DNA of 64,000 nucleotides from Chaetomium olivaceum (taxonomy: Eukaryota > Ascomycota > Sordariomycetes > Sordariales > Chaetomiaceae), in contig JAYWVB010000009.1 in the NCBI GenBank assembly GCA_039881045.1, positions 806,001 through 870,000 on the forward strand, in the 5' to 3' direction. Below the pieces are notes generated by a model. It was not told where the DNA came from. It did no database searches and saw only the letters and a list, made by a program, of their open reading frames with translations. Positions within the stretch are counted from its first letter, which is position 1; every line of letters begins with the position of its first letter. Positions 36,162-46,695 of the stretch are shown piece after piece. The position numbers and the translations under genes were made by a program.

Positions 36162-37819
36162 ATGGCGGACTCACTGCTGGCATTTTTCACACTCATGGAT
36201 AACCAAAATGGCACCATTGTTAGAGGTATCTCGAGCTCCCACCCTCGCCGGGCTGTTTCCGTTCCCAACAGCGTGCACCGCGTCAACCCCGCGGTCGGGT
36301 AGACGATCAGGACCAGCAGCTAACTCTGAGACTTGGGCCATCAGAACCCCCGAACTTTGACCTCGACCTTTACATACAAAACTACAAAGGTCAGCACTCC
36401 CGGCGTCCTGGACGACGATCTTGTTCTCGGCCGACTGTATTCTGACCCATACCCAGGTCGTGCACGCTTCGATCGTCTCTTCCTTATCGGCCGCAGTTCC
36501 GTACCGTTGTGTGTCGATGCCTTGAAATTGGCCATCGCCGAAGCCAAGAGAGGCAAAGATACCCACCGATACAGGGAGGCCGTGGAGTGTCTGCGGGTTG
36601 CGGCGCCGTCGGAACCGGAGGCGATGTTCGATCAAAATTGGTTGCAGGCACAGGACGAGGAAAACAAGGTTGAGACCAACCGCTTGCTCAAGGAACTTAA
36701 AGGGTACAAGAATAATCTCATCAAGGAGAGCATCAGGGTGGGTTTTAGAGTTGTCAGCCCCTGTGAAACTTTCCTTGCTAACGGTGCTTCCCCGGGACTA
36801 GATGGGCAACGAAGACCTCGCCAAGCACCTCGAGAGCATTGGCGACCTTAACGCGGCGAGCGAGACGTTCTCGAAGATGAGGCCAGACGTCAGCACCACA
36901 AAGCAGCTGATCGACGTCAGCAAGCATCTGGTTCGGGTGTGTATTCAGCGACGTGAGTGGGATATGGTGACCGCACACCTGAGCAAAATGGGGGGTGCTC
37001 AATCTGCCGAGGATGAGAAGGCCGTCCAACCGTACCTCAAGATCGCCTACGGTATCGCATTCTTGGGCCGTGGGAGGTTCAAGGACGCCGCACTCAGCTT
37101 TCTTTCGGCCGACTCCAGCATCTCCAGCTCGACATACGGCGAGCTTGCCAGCCAAAGTGATGTCGCGATTTATGGCGGCCTCCTTGCTCTAGCGTCTATG
37201 GACCGTAATGAGCTGCAGAGCAACGTGCTCGATAACGCACAGTTCCGGACATTCCTGGAGCTGGCACCGCACATTAGGCGTGCTGTCGCACAGTTCGTTA
37301 GTGGCAGATATTCTGCATGCATCGCCATTCTTGAATCCTATCGCCCCGATTACCTACTCGACATTTACCTCCAGAAGCACATCGGCGCCATCTACTCCCA
37401 AATCCGGAGCAAGTGCATCATCCAGTACCTGACTCCGTTTTCGTGTGTCAGCTTGGACACCATGAACAAGGCGTTTGGCGGCCCGGATCAGGTCATCGAA
37501 GACGAACTAGCCGACATGATTCAGTCGGGCGCGCTGCAGGCTCGGATCAACGCAATCGACAAGGTAAATCCCCGTTTCCTTGCGGATATCCCCGTTGCAC
37601 TGGCTAACCCCACTCTAGCTCGTCACAACCAAGGCAGCCAACCCAAGAGCGCAAATGCAAAACTCGGCGCTCCGGATGGCCGAGGACTACGAGAAGCAGG
37701 GCCTTGACCGCCTCAGGCGGATGGGGCTCGCCGCGGCCGATCTCGAACTCAAAACGGGAAAAAAGCCGGGCCTCTTCGCCAGCCAGAGCGATCTGATGCT
37801 CGAGGAGGCAATGGGTTAA
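36162..37819 (+). CDS. CSN1: COP9 signalosome subunit 1 (PCI domain)
   Basis: Five exons: 36162-36225, 36345-36389 (45 nt), 36457-36737, 36802-37563 and 37619-37819; all phases match; 450 residues. The N-terminus reads through two introns as IVREPPNFDLDLYIQNYKG then RARFDRLFLIGRSS, the recognised start of CSN1/Rpn7-like proteins. A helical repeat region follows (MGNEDLAKHLESIGDLN, KHLVRVCIQRREWDMVTAHL). The PCI domain includes KCIIQYLTPFSCVSLDTM and IEDELADMIQSGALQARI, and the last exon has LRMAEDYEKQGLDRLRRMG. The COP9 signalosome removes NEDD8 from cullins; subunit 1 is a structural core member in cytoplasm and nucleus. Rpn7 is the nearest alternative, but the short N-terminus and RFDRLFLIG favour CSN1. 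A second in-frame ATG lies 11 codons downstream of the chosen start. Convergent with PRP18 (299 bp apart). Confidence 0.93.
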
Positions 37820-38118
37820 GTCGACCAATGACCACCAAAGGGAGGAAGGCCGGTATTTGATTAGTCTGCTCATTATTGCATTGCACGGAGGGCGAGGGCG
37901 CTTCGGAACTTGGGCGGGGACACGGTGATGGCTGGTAAATGTTGCCGATTACAGTACGGCTATCCTATGATCATGTCGGGTAACGTACGTTATGGCTGAT
38001 AAACTTGAACGATTATGACAGCCATGGGTAATGAAATCTCCCGCATTGGAAGCAACGAAGAGTGCGAGTTCGATTCGCCGGGTATCATTGATTTTTGCTA
38101 GTTCCTGAGCATCCAAAC

Positions 38119-39271
38119 TCACCCCATCAACTGGCGAACATCCTCGGGCGGCCAGCGGACCTGGGCAAAGGTTAAGCACCGCTTGATGCTTTGTAGATAC
38201 TTGCGTGTGACCTCGCTGCCCATAATATGACCCCTCTCGCCACCATGTAGCTTCTCGCGGGCGCTACGCTCGTGGATACCCACCATGGTAACACCAATAG
38301 GCCACGCCGCCACCAATGCTAAGGCGCAGGTACCCATCGTTGGCATCGACGTACCGCCGCTCCTGTGCCGCCTTGACGATCTCGATGACCGCCTCGAGAA
38401 TGCTCTCGTCCAAGTCACCCTGCTCAAACTTGCGGAAGAGCGGCCGCATCGTCTCCTTGCTGGATATCATTGCGCTGTGCGCTGCTTGCCCAGCAAAGGT
38501 GTCCGCGTTATCCTCGCGCGCCAGTGCCAACTCCCACTCGCGCAGAATCATGTTGAAGTAGGATGCCAACTGCCGGAACAGGAGCCTGCGGGCTTTCTTG
38601 TCGGACACAGGCGGCACCTTATTAGGAACCTTCATATCCTTTTCCTCAACCGGCAGCAGCGTCGTCGCAATCGGTCCCGCAGCAGCAGCCAACGCCCCGC
38701 CCCTTGCCGCCTTCCGATACCGCCTCAATCTCGCCGCATGGCCCTCCCCAAACAACACCGCCGGCTCCCCCAACCCCCTCAACTTCTTCACGAGCTCCTC
38801 CTCCGGCACATCCCCCCCCGTATCGTCCCCATCCAAATCATCCTCATCCTCCAGCTCCCCACCTCCCTCCCCCTCTTCAGCATCGCCAGGCGGCGGCAAC
38901 TCCGGCAGACCCAGCCTCTTCCTCCGGGCGCGCTCCTCCTCGGCCTCGCGCGCCTCGCGCCGCGCCCGCGACTCCTCGGCCAGCCGCCGCCGCTTCTCGT
39001 CCCGCGCTCGCGCCTCCTGCGCGGCCTCTTCTTCGCGCTGCCGCTTCGCGGCGGCTTTGCCCGCGCGTGCCTGCTCGAGGGCTTTCTGTTCGGCCAGGTA
39101 GGCGGCGCGGCGCGCTTCTTCGGCTTCGCGGCGCGAGATGTATTTTTTGGTTTCTGTGGGCGGGGCGGGGGTGCTGGATTTTGGGTTGGTGTTGTTGTTG
39201 TTGTTATTGCTACTGCTGCTGCTGCCTTTGGATTTGGAGATTTCCTGGGACATTAGCGCGGCGAAGTCCAT
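38119..39271 (-). CDS. PRP18: Pre-mRNA splicing factor 18, with apparent frameshift
   Basis: Single exon, about 384 residues once the frame is restored. The start MDFAALMSQEISKSK is typical of fungal PRP18. An Asn/Ser-rich linker, KKYISRREAEEARRAAYLAEQ and a long charged coiled-coil region follow, then the PRP4-like motif RLRGLGEPAVLFGE in the form KKLRGLGEPAVLFGEG. The conserved C-terminal helical domain includes LFRQLASYFNMILREWELAL, MRPLFRKFEQGDLDESIL and, in the shifted frame, AAWPIGVTMVGIHERSAREK to the end WPPEDVRQLMG. The frame breaks at about 38304-38315 between LRLSIGG and AAWPIG; restoring two bases in GGCGGCG rejoins them. PRP18 acts with Slu7 in the second step of splicing. It is divergent from SAP18, 473 bp away. 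Essential-type function and intact flanks make a sequence error the likelier explanation. Confidence 0.88.
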
Positions 39272-39744
39272 TTTTGCGTCGGCTTTTGTTGTCGTTCGCG
39301 CTGTGTTGTCGTGTTGGGTGAGCGGTGTAATCGATGACGGGAGAGCGGTTGCGAATTGAGTCGACCGGCTTGGTGGTCAAGCTGTTGAAGGCTATGTAAT
39401 TTGGACGTTGGTTCAGGCTGAGCTGAGGTGGATGTTGGATGGAACTCGATGGTCGAGGTTCTGGAAGCCGCAGTGGCCCGCTAAAAATCAACAGGCGTTG
39501 CTGGGCGTGCCGGAACGGCCCCACAGCAGCGCGGGATGCGCTGAGGTGTCGCGGCAGGCAAGCGCAGCTTGCCTTCCAGGTATGATTGTTCCTGAGTTCC
39601 GAAAAGGAAGCTCACCTCGATCTGGCAACCTCAAGATTTTACCGCCAGATTTCCTCGGAATGAAATTTCCGTAATCAAGAACTTTAGATCAATGTTACGA
39701 CATCTCCCAAAATACTCCAAAAACCGGTCCATATCACCGCGACC
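39272..39744. promoter_or_regulatory. Shared divergent region, PRP18 / SAP18
   Basis: 473 bp between start codons pointing apart. Expected to hold two core promoters; no specific element is claimed. Confidence 0.55.
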
Positions 39745-40569
39745 ATGAGCATACCCGAGCTTGACAAGGACGCAATGCCGCCCTTCCTATTGAGGCTCTT
39801 CTATCGCACAGGCGCATACCACAGGTATGTATTTTCCATATCTTCATAATGGAACCGACCCCAAAACCGACCACTAACTCTGCCAGACCAGATGAATTCA
39901 ACACCTCCACACTCCCACCACACCTGCCCATCCACACCTGGCCCACCTGCACGCTCTCCGAGCTCTCAGACCACATGCTCGACGCCTCGCCCGCCATCCT
40001 CCCCGACCCGGCCATCGGCACGCGGCTCTCCTTCTGCCACATCTACGCCGACACGCGCGCGCGCATGGACATGCCGCCGCGCGTACGTATCCAAAATCCT
40101 AGGGACCGTGGTCCTCGGCCGCGGCGGGCCGGGGGCGGGACCCGACGAGGGCGTACCCGAGGACGAGCCCGACAACGGCGACCTGACGCTGGCCGACGCC
40201 CGCTTCATCACGGGCGACTACATCTGCTGCGCCATCCTGCCGCCGGACGAGCTCACTGGTGATGTGGTGCCCGCGAGCAGCGCTAGGATGGGCCGTGGGG
40301 CCGGCGTGGGCGAGGCTAGGGGCGGTGGTGGTGGCCATGTCGGTGCGCCGTTGCCGTTCTCGGCGGGGCCGCCGTCGAGGCAGAGGGATTATGCCGCGCC
40401 GGGTGGATTCCGTGGGGGTGGTCCGCGAGGTGGCTATGGGGGTGGTGGGAGGTTTCGTGAGCGGGATGAGCCGTTTGGGAGGGGAGGTTTTCGGATGCCG
40501 GAAGGGGAATGGAGGAGGGGGGATCGGTTGCCCGATGACCTTCCTGATAATGGACGGTGGGGGAGATGA
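39745..40569 (+). CDS. SAP18: SAP18 family protein with Gly/Arg-rich tail, apparent frameshift
   Basis: Two exons, 39745-39824 and 39887-40569, with a 62-bp phase-2 intron; about 254 residues after restoring frame. The SAP18 ubiquitin-like fold is visible: MPPFLLRLFYRTGAYHRPDE, LPIHTWPTCTLSELSDHM, RLSFCHIYADTRARMDMPP, then in the second frame YVSKILGTVVLGRGG and LTLADARFITGDYICCAILP. The frame changes by one step at about 40078-40086 (CCGCGCGTAC); two extra bases (CG) or one fewer would join the halves. The C-terminal 80 residues are rich in RGG-like sequence (FRGGGPRGGYGGGGRF), a common RNA-binding composition. SAP18 was named for the Sin3 histone deacetylase complex and also sits in the ASAP/PSAP splicing-associated complexes; the tail and the splicing-factor neighbour make an RNA role attractive, which is inference. 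Confidence 0.88.
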
Positions 40570-41096
40570 GAGGTCGATGTTCCAAGGGCAAACTGCGATG
40601 GGGAAATTAACGGGTAGGGGAACTGGTGGTGGTGATGCTGGCGGTAATCGACGGTTTATCCGGGCTTGCCTCATCAGTCTTATGTTGTACTATTGAAAGT
40701 TTTTCCGGAGTTGAGCGAGGACAAATGGATATCTGGCAAATACCACGAGTTGGAGTTTACTGGCATCCCCAATACCCACCGGTTTCAATTGGAGAGACTG
40801 AGCCCTCTTTTCCGTTTGCTATGTTGGTTCCTCCTTACCTCAGCCCTTCCGCGGAAATCAAATCACCCATTGGTCTTCGGGCCGCCGCTCCCTGACAAAG
40901 GATGATACACACCGCTTGCCATGGATTCCAACGTACGGCACCCCGCCGCACCTCATTGTCAGATTGTCATCACGTCGCCAAACGAAAGCCGGGAGTTGGT
41001 ATAGCCTGTGTCGATGCAAGTCTCATTTCTGGCTTCCGGTCTCGCGCCCTTATGTACAGCACTCTTACGCCAACCGCACCATAGCCATTCGGCTCC
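40570..41096. other. Convergent 3' region, SAP18 / complex I subunit
   Basis: About 0.5 kb between converging stop codons. No frame with family signatures; only transcript ends expected. Confidence 0.6.
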
Positions 41097-41451
41097 TTAG
41101 CGCTCATAGACGGTATCGCCCCTCCGCTTCGCCCGGATATCATACAGTCCCTAACAAACAATCAGTACCCAATCCTCAGCCTTGCCCCCACACCACACGT
41201 TTCCTGCAACCAAAAGAGAACTCACGTCGCTTGTGTAGCCCAGGTACCCGACAATTGCCGGGACTGCGATCACGTAGGCGAACGAGATGATAGCGGTCCG
41301 CTTCGTCCACCTGAAGTACTTGTATCGGTTCGAAGACAAGGCTGCGCGAGGGTTAGTCTCGCCCGGTCCGTCATTCGCTGCCGCATCAATAGCATGGCGG
41401 GGCTGAAGGGGAAGTCGACGTACTCCCGATCCGGACCAGGGCCGGGTCCAT
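41097..41451 (-). CDS. Mitochondrial complex I accessory subunit, NDUFB4/B15-like
   Basis: A tiny three-exon gene: 41451-41424 (28 nt), 41341-41226 and 41150-41097, introns of 82 and 75 bp, 65 residues. The spliced product begins MDPALVRIG, continues SSNRYKYFRWTKRTA, then a single membrane span (ISFAYVIAVPAIVGYLGY) and ends DIRAKRRGDTVYER. The order DPALV..., RYKYFRWT, one span, then an RAKRRGD tail is what I recall for fungal B15 (NDUFB4) subunits of NADH:ubiquinone oxidoreductase in the inner membrane. All splice sites are canonical (GTACGT, GTGAGT; CAG, TAG) and phases fit, which makes the model strong despite its size. The precise subunit name is less certain than the mitochondrial assignment. 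It is divergent from the GST gene, 890 bp away. Confidence 0.83.
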
Positions 41452-42341
41452 GGCCACCTCTGTTCGCGCGGGCACGGGTTAGCTGACGCAGTCATGGTCG
41501 ATTGGGGGGGTTGTGAGGGAGCGCACTGTTATGCGGTAGGCCAGCCATCTTTTAAGTTGGAGAGACTGTCCCTGGCAGTGTGGGGTGGTTGTTTGTGGGA
41601 GTCGATCGAGGGGTCCGCTCGAGATTCGAGGTGAGAGGTTCCTCCGCGATAACTGCTCGCACTGAGCTCCTGGCAGTGCGTCTGGTGGTTGATTGGCCTT
41701 GGCGCCGAGAGCTTGCTGGATGGTGGAGCACAGTCACGTGCGATAGTTATGCCTTCCTTCCAAGACGGCGGCCGAACCCTTGCATTGCCGCTTTCCGGAC
41801 AAAAGACGATGACGAGGGATGACCACGCAACTCAGGACGAAATTTCTCTTTTGTTGGTGAAATCGAAGTCTATAATTTGTGACATATGCTCAATTGTGAT
41901 TCGGAACGAGTTTTCTAACCACCATATAATTTTGTTAGTTTCATTGCATTCCCAATCATTCATTGTCGCTACAGCAGCAACCGAGCACCTGAAATCACAC
42001 TCCACCCATCCTCGGCAATTCTGGTCTACGGCCAAGCACCAGGATATCACCGAATTGTCAGCTTTTGCGACGGCAAATCGACCGAGAAGCGCTGATCTCG
42101 GCGAGTTGACTGACATCGCCAATCCCACCACGTGTGCCAGTGTAGGAATCGAGTCTGGGCCTTCTCTAAGTGGAGGGGGAGCGCAATCATTAGATCCCAG
42201 TGCCTCGGCATCCTACCTACCCGGCTTGTCTGAGCCCGATCTTCTTTCCAAATATTTTAAACAAGCTTCCATCCCTTCTCTGCACTACCAACCCACATCT
42301 ATCTCCCTTTGCGCAAAATAGCCACCCCATCATACACCATC
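41452..42341. promoter_or_regulatory. Divergent intergenic region, complex I subunit / GST
   Basis: 890 bp between diverging start codons. The middle part (about 41860-41960) is AT-rich. It must hold both promoters. No coding frame supported. Confidence 0.5.
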
Positions 42342-43278
42342 ATGGCGGAAGAAGTGAAAGTCAAGCTTCATTGGTAAAATCCCCAAGTCCACCTCTCCCC
42401 GTCCAATGCTGCTGACACGGCGCAAGGCTCGATGGCTCTCGGGCCCAGAGCACTCTCTTTCTGTTGGAAGAGTTGGAGATCCCGTACGAGCTCGAAATTT
42501 ACTATCGCCGGGAAACTATGCTGGCGCCGCCCGAGCTCAAGAAAATCCACCCCCTGGGCAAGTCGCCTGTAATCACCGTCACGTCACCAGATGCTCCTGA
42601 GCCTATCGTTCTCGCAGAGAGTGCCTTCATCACACAATTCTTGTGCGACCACTTCCCCAAGGGCAAGGCGCTTGTGCCACAGCGCTGGAAGGAGGGCAAG
42701 GAGGGCAAAGTCGGTGGTGAGACGGATGAATGGATGCGGTACCAGTACCTGATGTACTACATCGAGGGCAGCTTCATGTTCACCATGGTTCTGCACTTCA
42801 TCCTCAGTGGTATGCCAACCGCCCCAAGTGTAGCCGTCGGTCGCTAGATCGCGTTGACAAACTGTTGGCAGGGCTCAAAGGAAACAACGTCCCGTTCTTC
42901 GTTCGGCCTATTACGACCATCATCGCAAATCAGGTGATCGCCATGGTCGTCTTCCCAAACATGAAGCGTCACTTCGGGATGATGGAGCAGTTCCTGGAGA
43001 CATCACCTGGGGGCGGTAATTACATGTGTGGCCGCAGCCTCACCGGTGCCGACATCATGCTGTCCTACCCGCTCATTGCCGGAAAGGATGGCGCGTTTGA
43101 CGGCATTGGCAAATGGGAAAAGGGCTCGTTCAGGGAGACATTCCCAAAACTCCACGCCTACGCCGAGCGGCTGGCAGCAGAGCCGGGATGGAACAAATCG
43201 GTGGACAAGATCAAGGAGATCGAGGGCAGTTTTACCATCTTGCCCAACCCTGGCGGCCAACCGTCTGCGCGTATCTAG
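42342..43278 (+). CDS. Glutathione S-transferase, GTT1-like
   Basis: Three exons: 42342-42373 (32 nt), 42427-42809 and 42872-43278, introns of 53 and 62 bp, 273 residues. The N-terminal thioredoxin-like domain reads KLHWLDGSRAQSTLFLLEEL, then YYRRETMLAPPELKKIHPLG and the glutathione-binding turn KSPVITV with downstream LAESAFITQFL (Glu-Ser pair). The C-terminal helical domain includes WMRYQYLMYYIEGSFMFTMV and NYMCGRSLTGADIMLSYPL, where the N-cap and Asp of the helix-6 motif are present. This pattern fits fungal GSTs of the GTT1 group, enzymes joining glutathione to electrophiles; yeast Gtt1 associates with the ER. The substrate is unknown. ATG 42342 is well placed after a pyrimidine-rich leader. 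Intact. Confidence 0.92.
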
Positions 43279-44235
43279 TGTAAGACGGTCCGGCCTCAAC
43301 CTGGCCGGTTATCTCATGGCCGCAGAATAAGCCTTTTTTCGGGGCTGCATCTGATACATCATACCGCGTTGGCCAAGCAAATATACCGATACGGGCATGG
43401 GTCCGACACCGAAGAGGCGCGGTTGGAGGCGGGGCGGCCGGAAACGTGTGGAACCATCTCAACCCGAAGCCCCAATGGCATTTCTCCGATGTGCTGTCAC
43501 AAGCTTTTCCGAGGGTGCCAAGTGGATCTGGAATGGCGAGTTAGACATGACGTCAAATTACATTCAATCAACACGTCGAACAAGAGGAACAAAACAAATC
43601 CCAACGAGGCCTTGCCGAGCCCGCAACTTTGGCGAATGACCGTGTGTGTGCCACGCTGACAGATTGGATGAGCACTAATGTTAGGCATCGAAATCAGGTA
43701 CAGACCCAATGTCCAATTGAGATGGGGGCCAATCCCCGTTTGGGAACGGCACCGCCGCGATGGGGCTATTTTTTAACCCCCAATCCCTACCAACTGTTAC
43801 AATCCGCGGACAAAAGAAACGGCCTTGCAGGGGGCGACTGAGCCCTCCGAGCGACCCGACCTGTTACCCATCCTACCGACGGGGAACCCAGCCATTTTCA
43901 GCCTCAGCTGACTGCAGCAGCTTTAAATGCACGCAAGGAACCGTCTGATTTTTCCCCAGGAAACCCTTCCAGTCACGTTTCGATCGTCCATGTTTGCGAG
44001 TAAGGACCCTGCATGAGGCTGACGAGGAGCAAGGTTGAGAGACAGGCATCTGAATTTAAACCCCGACCCTCGCCAACCTCGGCATCATCTTATCTACTTG
44101 GATTTGAGGCTGCCGTATTGCATCTTTTTGTTTTGTTTGGTCTGTCGTGGGCATTACCTACGGCCCATGTCGTTGTCGATGTTTTCCTCAACCACATCTT
44201 ATATCATAGAGGGGAGGGCAGAGTCCATCGCCATT
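43279..44235. other. Intergenic region upstream of hydrolase gene
   Basis: About 1 kb. The reading frame of the downstream hydrolase stays open upstream to 44035, but that part lacks conservation-like features and contains a hydrophobic stretch that may be chance. Promoter expected at the right side. Confidence 0.5.
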
Positions 44236-46695
44236 ATGCCCCCCTCACAGTATCCGACGCCTCCGGCCGAGGAGGGCGATTCCCCGCAATTGGATGCTTC
44301 CGAGGAAGAAGAACTGGACGTTGACCAAGACGATGCCCAATCATTCCTCCAGCCGGCCATCAGCCCTCTGGCAACTCTTCTCACTTCACCCAAGACTCCA
44401 ACGGCCGATAAAGTCGCGGCTTTCGAGCGCCAGTCTGCAGGAATCTTTGAGATGCTGGAGAGTGATGAGCCGACCAAAGACCGGCAAACAGTTCCAGTGC
44501 CCGGCCGCATGCCCAAGGTGTCAGATAATTCATCCGGAAGTCAGTCCCCAGTGGTACTTCCGGCGCCGTGGCAAGCTGGGCCGAGGCAGTTCATGGTTGG
44601 CGAACCTGGTCGGTTTCGATCATCCATGGCCGCAGCATTTCAAACACAATCAAGACAGCATCGCTCACAATCCGCCGGAGAGAGTGCCCTAAAGAGGCTC
44701 TCAAAGGCCTTGCCATCCATCTCGATCCCCTCTGGCCTCATTCCAAACATCCCGACACCCACATTCTTCTCTTCCAGCGCGAGTTCGCCACAGAAGGACA
44801 CACACACACCGCAGCCCCGGAGGTCGACGGAGCTTTTATCCCCTCTCACTCCTTTCCCAGACCTTGTCGCTCCACATGCGAGCCCGGCCCGGCCGGATTC
44901 TGCAAGACCTCGCGCCCTACGACACACAACTTCGGACGACTCGCTTCTCTATCACACCCTATCCCGCGTATCTTCACTTGGGGATGACGAACGCTTTGTC
45001 CATGTCCGCGAGCAAGTGAATGTGCGAATCAAGGCCATCAAGGACAGCTTCGATGGCCCGTCATTCAAATTACCTCAGATGCCGAGTAGGTTGTCCGTTG
45101 GATGTGCACCTCCATGGTTACATGGACTGACCAGGCCAGGTTTGCTTAACGCGCCGCTGAAGAAGTCGGCAACTGATCCCACGCCAGGCGTCCACTCATC
45201 GGGTTCCGCGCAGTATGGCCAGCGTGCCAGCCAAGACCCTTTAGACGCGGTGCTAGAGTCCTTGACCGGGGATATTGTGGTTATGGGCGGGTACAGGGGT
45301 TCTATTTTGCGGTCAGCGAAGGCACCGCACAGGCGATTGTGGGTGCCGGTCAAGGTTCAGCTGGGAGTTCGAAAGGTCAACCTGGAGGTTGGACTAGATC
45401 CCGAGGACGAGGAGAACATGGAAAAGAGCATCATTGCCGACGGAATGCTCAAGAACGTTGGCCCGGTCGACATCTCGAAGCGGCTTTTTAAGAAGTTGAG
45501 GGAGTGCGAGAACGCTCGCACGGGAAAGCTTAGGGTGCACGACTACGGCTACGACTGGCGGCTCAGCCCTCATTTGTTGTCGCGGAAACTGGTCGAGTTC
45601 CTGGAGAAGCTGCCGTCGAACCAGCCGGGTGTGCCGAAGGAGCAACGTGGTGCCCTTGTTATTGCGCACAGTCTCGGCGGCGTCATTACACGGCATGCGG
45701 TGAACCAGCGGCCTGAGCTCTTTTCGGGTGTTTTGTACGCCGGCGTGCCGCAGCGGTGCATCAACATCCTCGGGCCACTCCGCAACGGCGATGCCGTCTT
45801 GCTGAACGAGAAGATCCTGACGGCGCAAGTCCACTTCTCCCTACGGACATCGTTCGTTTTTCTTCCAGAAGACGGCTTCTGCTTCGTCGACAAGGTCACC
45901 AAGGAAGAATACAACATCGACTTTTACAACGTCGAAGACTGGATCAAATACCGCATCTGCCCCTCCGTCTCCGAGCCCGCGCTCCCCGCCCTCTCGCGGA
46001 GCAGCACCTTTGGCTCGCTCCTCAGCCTCTCCGACTCCCTCCCCAGCCTACCCCTCCGCAGCCGCAGCAGCACGCAAAGCAAGAAGAACCACCCCGGCTC
46101 GGAACTCATCAAAGACGCCATCCTCAAAGACCGCACCCTCGCCCCGCAACTCAACAGCTCCTCCGCCGCCGACACCAACACCACCACCACCACCGTCTCC
46201 CCTCCCGACACACCCACCACCCTCCCCCCTTCAGCCACCCGCGCCCGCAACATCGCCTACCTCACCCGCACCCTCGCCGAGACCAAGCGCTTCCGCGCCG
46301 AGCTCGCCCACAACCCCACCCTCCAGGACGCCAACGCCTATCCGCCGCTGGCCGTCATCTACGGCAAAGACATACCCACCACTTACGCCTCGGGCGTTGC
46401 CAGCCGCGAGGGTATTGCCTGTGCCGATGCGTACGACGATCTGTTATTTGCGAGTGGCGATGGCGTGGTGTTGGCGCGGGAGGCGATGCTGCCGCGGGGA
46501 TATGAGGTCGTGAGGGGGGGACGGGTGTGTACGGATCGGGGGCATATTACCATGTTGGGAGATTTGGCGGGCGTGGGGAGGGGGTTGGCGGCGTTGGTTA
46601 GGGGAGGGGCAAGGGGATTGGGTTGGGGAGGAAGGGCTGATCTACCCCTGCCTTGCCTTGCCTTGCCTTGCCTTGCCTTATCTGTTCTTGCCTAG
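44236..46695 (+). CDS. Alpha/beta hydrolase, LCAT/lipase-like
   Basis: The start was placed at 44236 (MPPSQYPTPPAEEGDSP). A probable intron 45086-45139 (54 bp, GTAGGT to GGCCAG, phase 1) removes an unconserved segment; because it is a multiple of three the frame is open either way (801 or 819 residues). The first 330 residues are disordered and Ser/Pro-rich. The hydrolase domain follows: GDIVVMGGYRGSILRSAK, VHDYGYDWRLSPHLLSRKLV, and the nucleophile elbow VIAHSLGGVITRH, with Ser in AHSLG rather than GHSLG. LYAGVPQRCINILGPLRNGD and FLPEDGFCFVDK come next. The C-terminal part has further Ser-rich stretches and ends in a CCTTG repeat (see below). The family is conserved in filamentous fungi without a clear reaction; lipid or ester hydrolysis is inferred from fold only. 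Confidence 0.85.
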   Translation: MPPSQYPTPPAEEGDSPQLDASEEEELDVDQDDAQSFLQPAISPLATLLTSPKTPTADKVAAFERQSAGIFEMLESDEPTKDRQTVPVPGRMPKVSDNSSGSQSPVVLPAPWQAGPRQFMVGEPGRFRSSMAAAFQTQSRQHRSQSAGESALKRLSKALPSISIPSGLIPNIPTPTFFSSSASSPQKDTHTPQPRRSTELLSPLTPFPDLVAPHASPARPDSARPRALRHTTSDDSLLYHTLSRVSSLGDDERFVHVREQVNVRIKAIKDSFDGPSFKLPQMPSRLSVGCAPPWLHGLTRPGLLNAPLKKSATDPTPGVHSSGSAQYGQRASQDPLDAVLESLTGDIVVMGGYRGSILRSAKAPHRRLWVPVKVQLGVRKVNLEVGLDPEDEENMEKSIIADGMLKNVGPVDISKRLFKKLRECENARTGKLRVHDYGYDWRLSPHLLSRKLVEFLEKLPSNQPGVPKEQRGALVIAHSLGGVITRHAVNQRPELFSGVLYAGVPQRCINILGPLRNGDAVLLNEKILTAQVHFSLRTSFVFLPEDGFCFVDKVTKEEYNIDFYNVEDWIKYRICPSVSEPALPALSRSSTFGSLLSLSDSLPSLPLRSRSSTQSKKNHPGSELIKDAILKDRTLAPQLNSSSAADTNTTTTTVSPPDTPTTLPPSATRARNIAYLTRTLAETKRFRAELAHNPTLQDANAYPPLAVIYGKDIPTTYASGVASREGIACADAYDDLLFASGDGVVLAREAMLPRGYEVVRGGRVCTDRGHITMLGDLAGVGRGLAALVRGGARGLGWGGRADLPLPCLALPCLALSVLA
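46651..46680. repeat. CCTTG pentanucleotide repeat at the hydrolase C-terminus
   Basis: Six tandem CCTTG-type units (the last CCTTA), reading as Leu-Pro-Cys-Leu-Ala. Changes in unit number would shift the frame and alter the last residues. Confidence 0.93.

Noticed and set aside
40083..40088. GTACGT as an intron donor in SAP18
   Set aside because: The sequence immediately after it codes for the continuing SAP18 fold in another frame, so it is exon.
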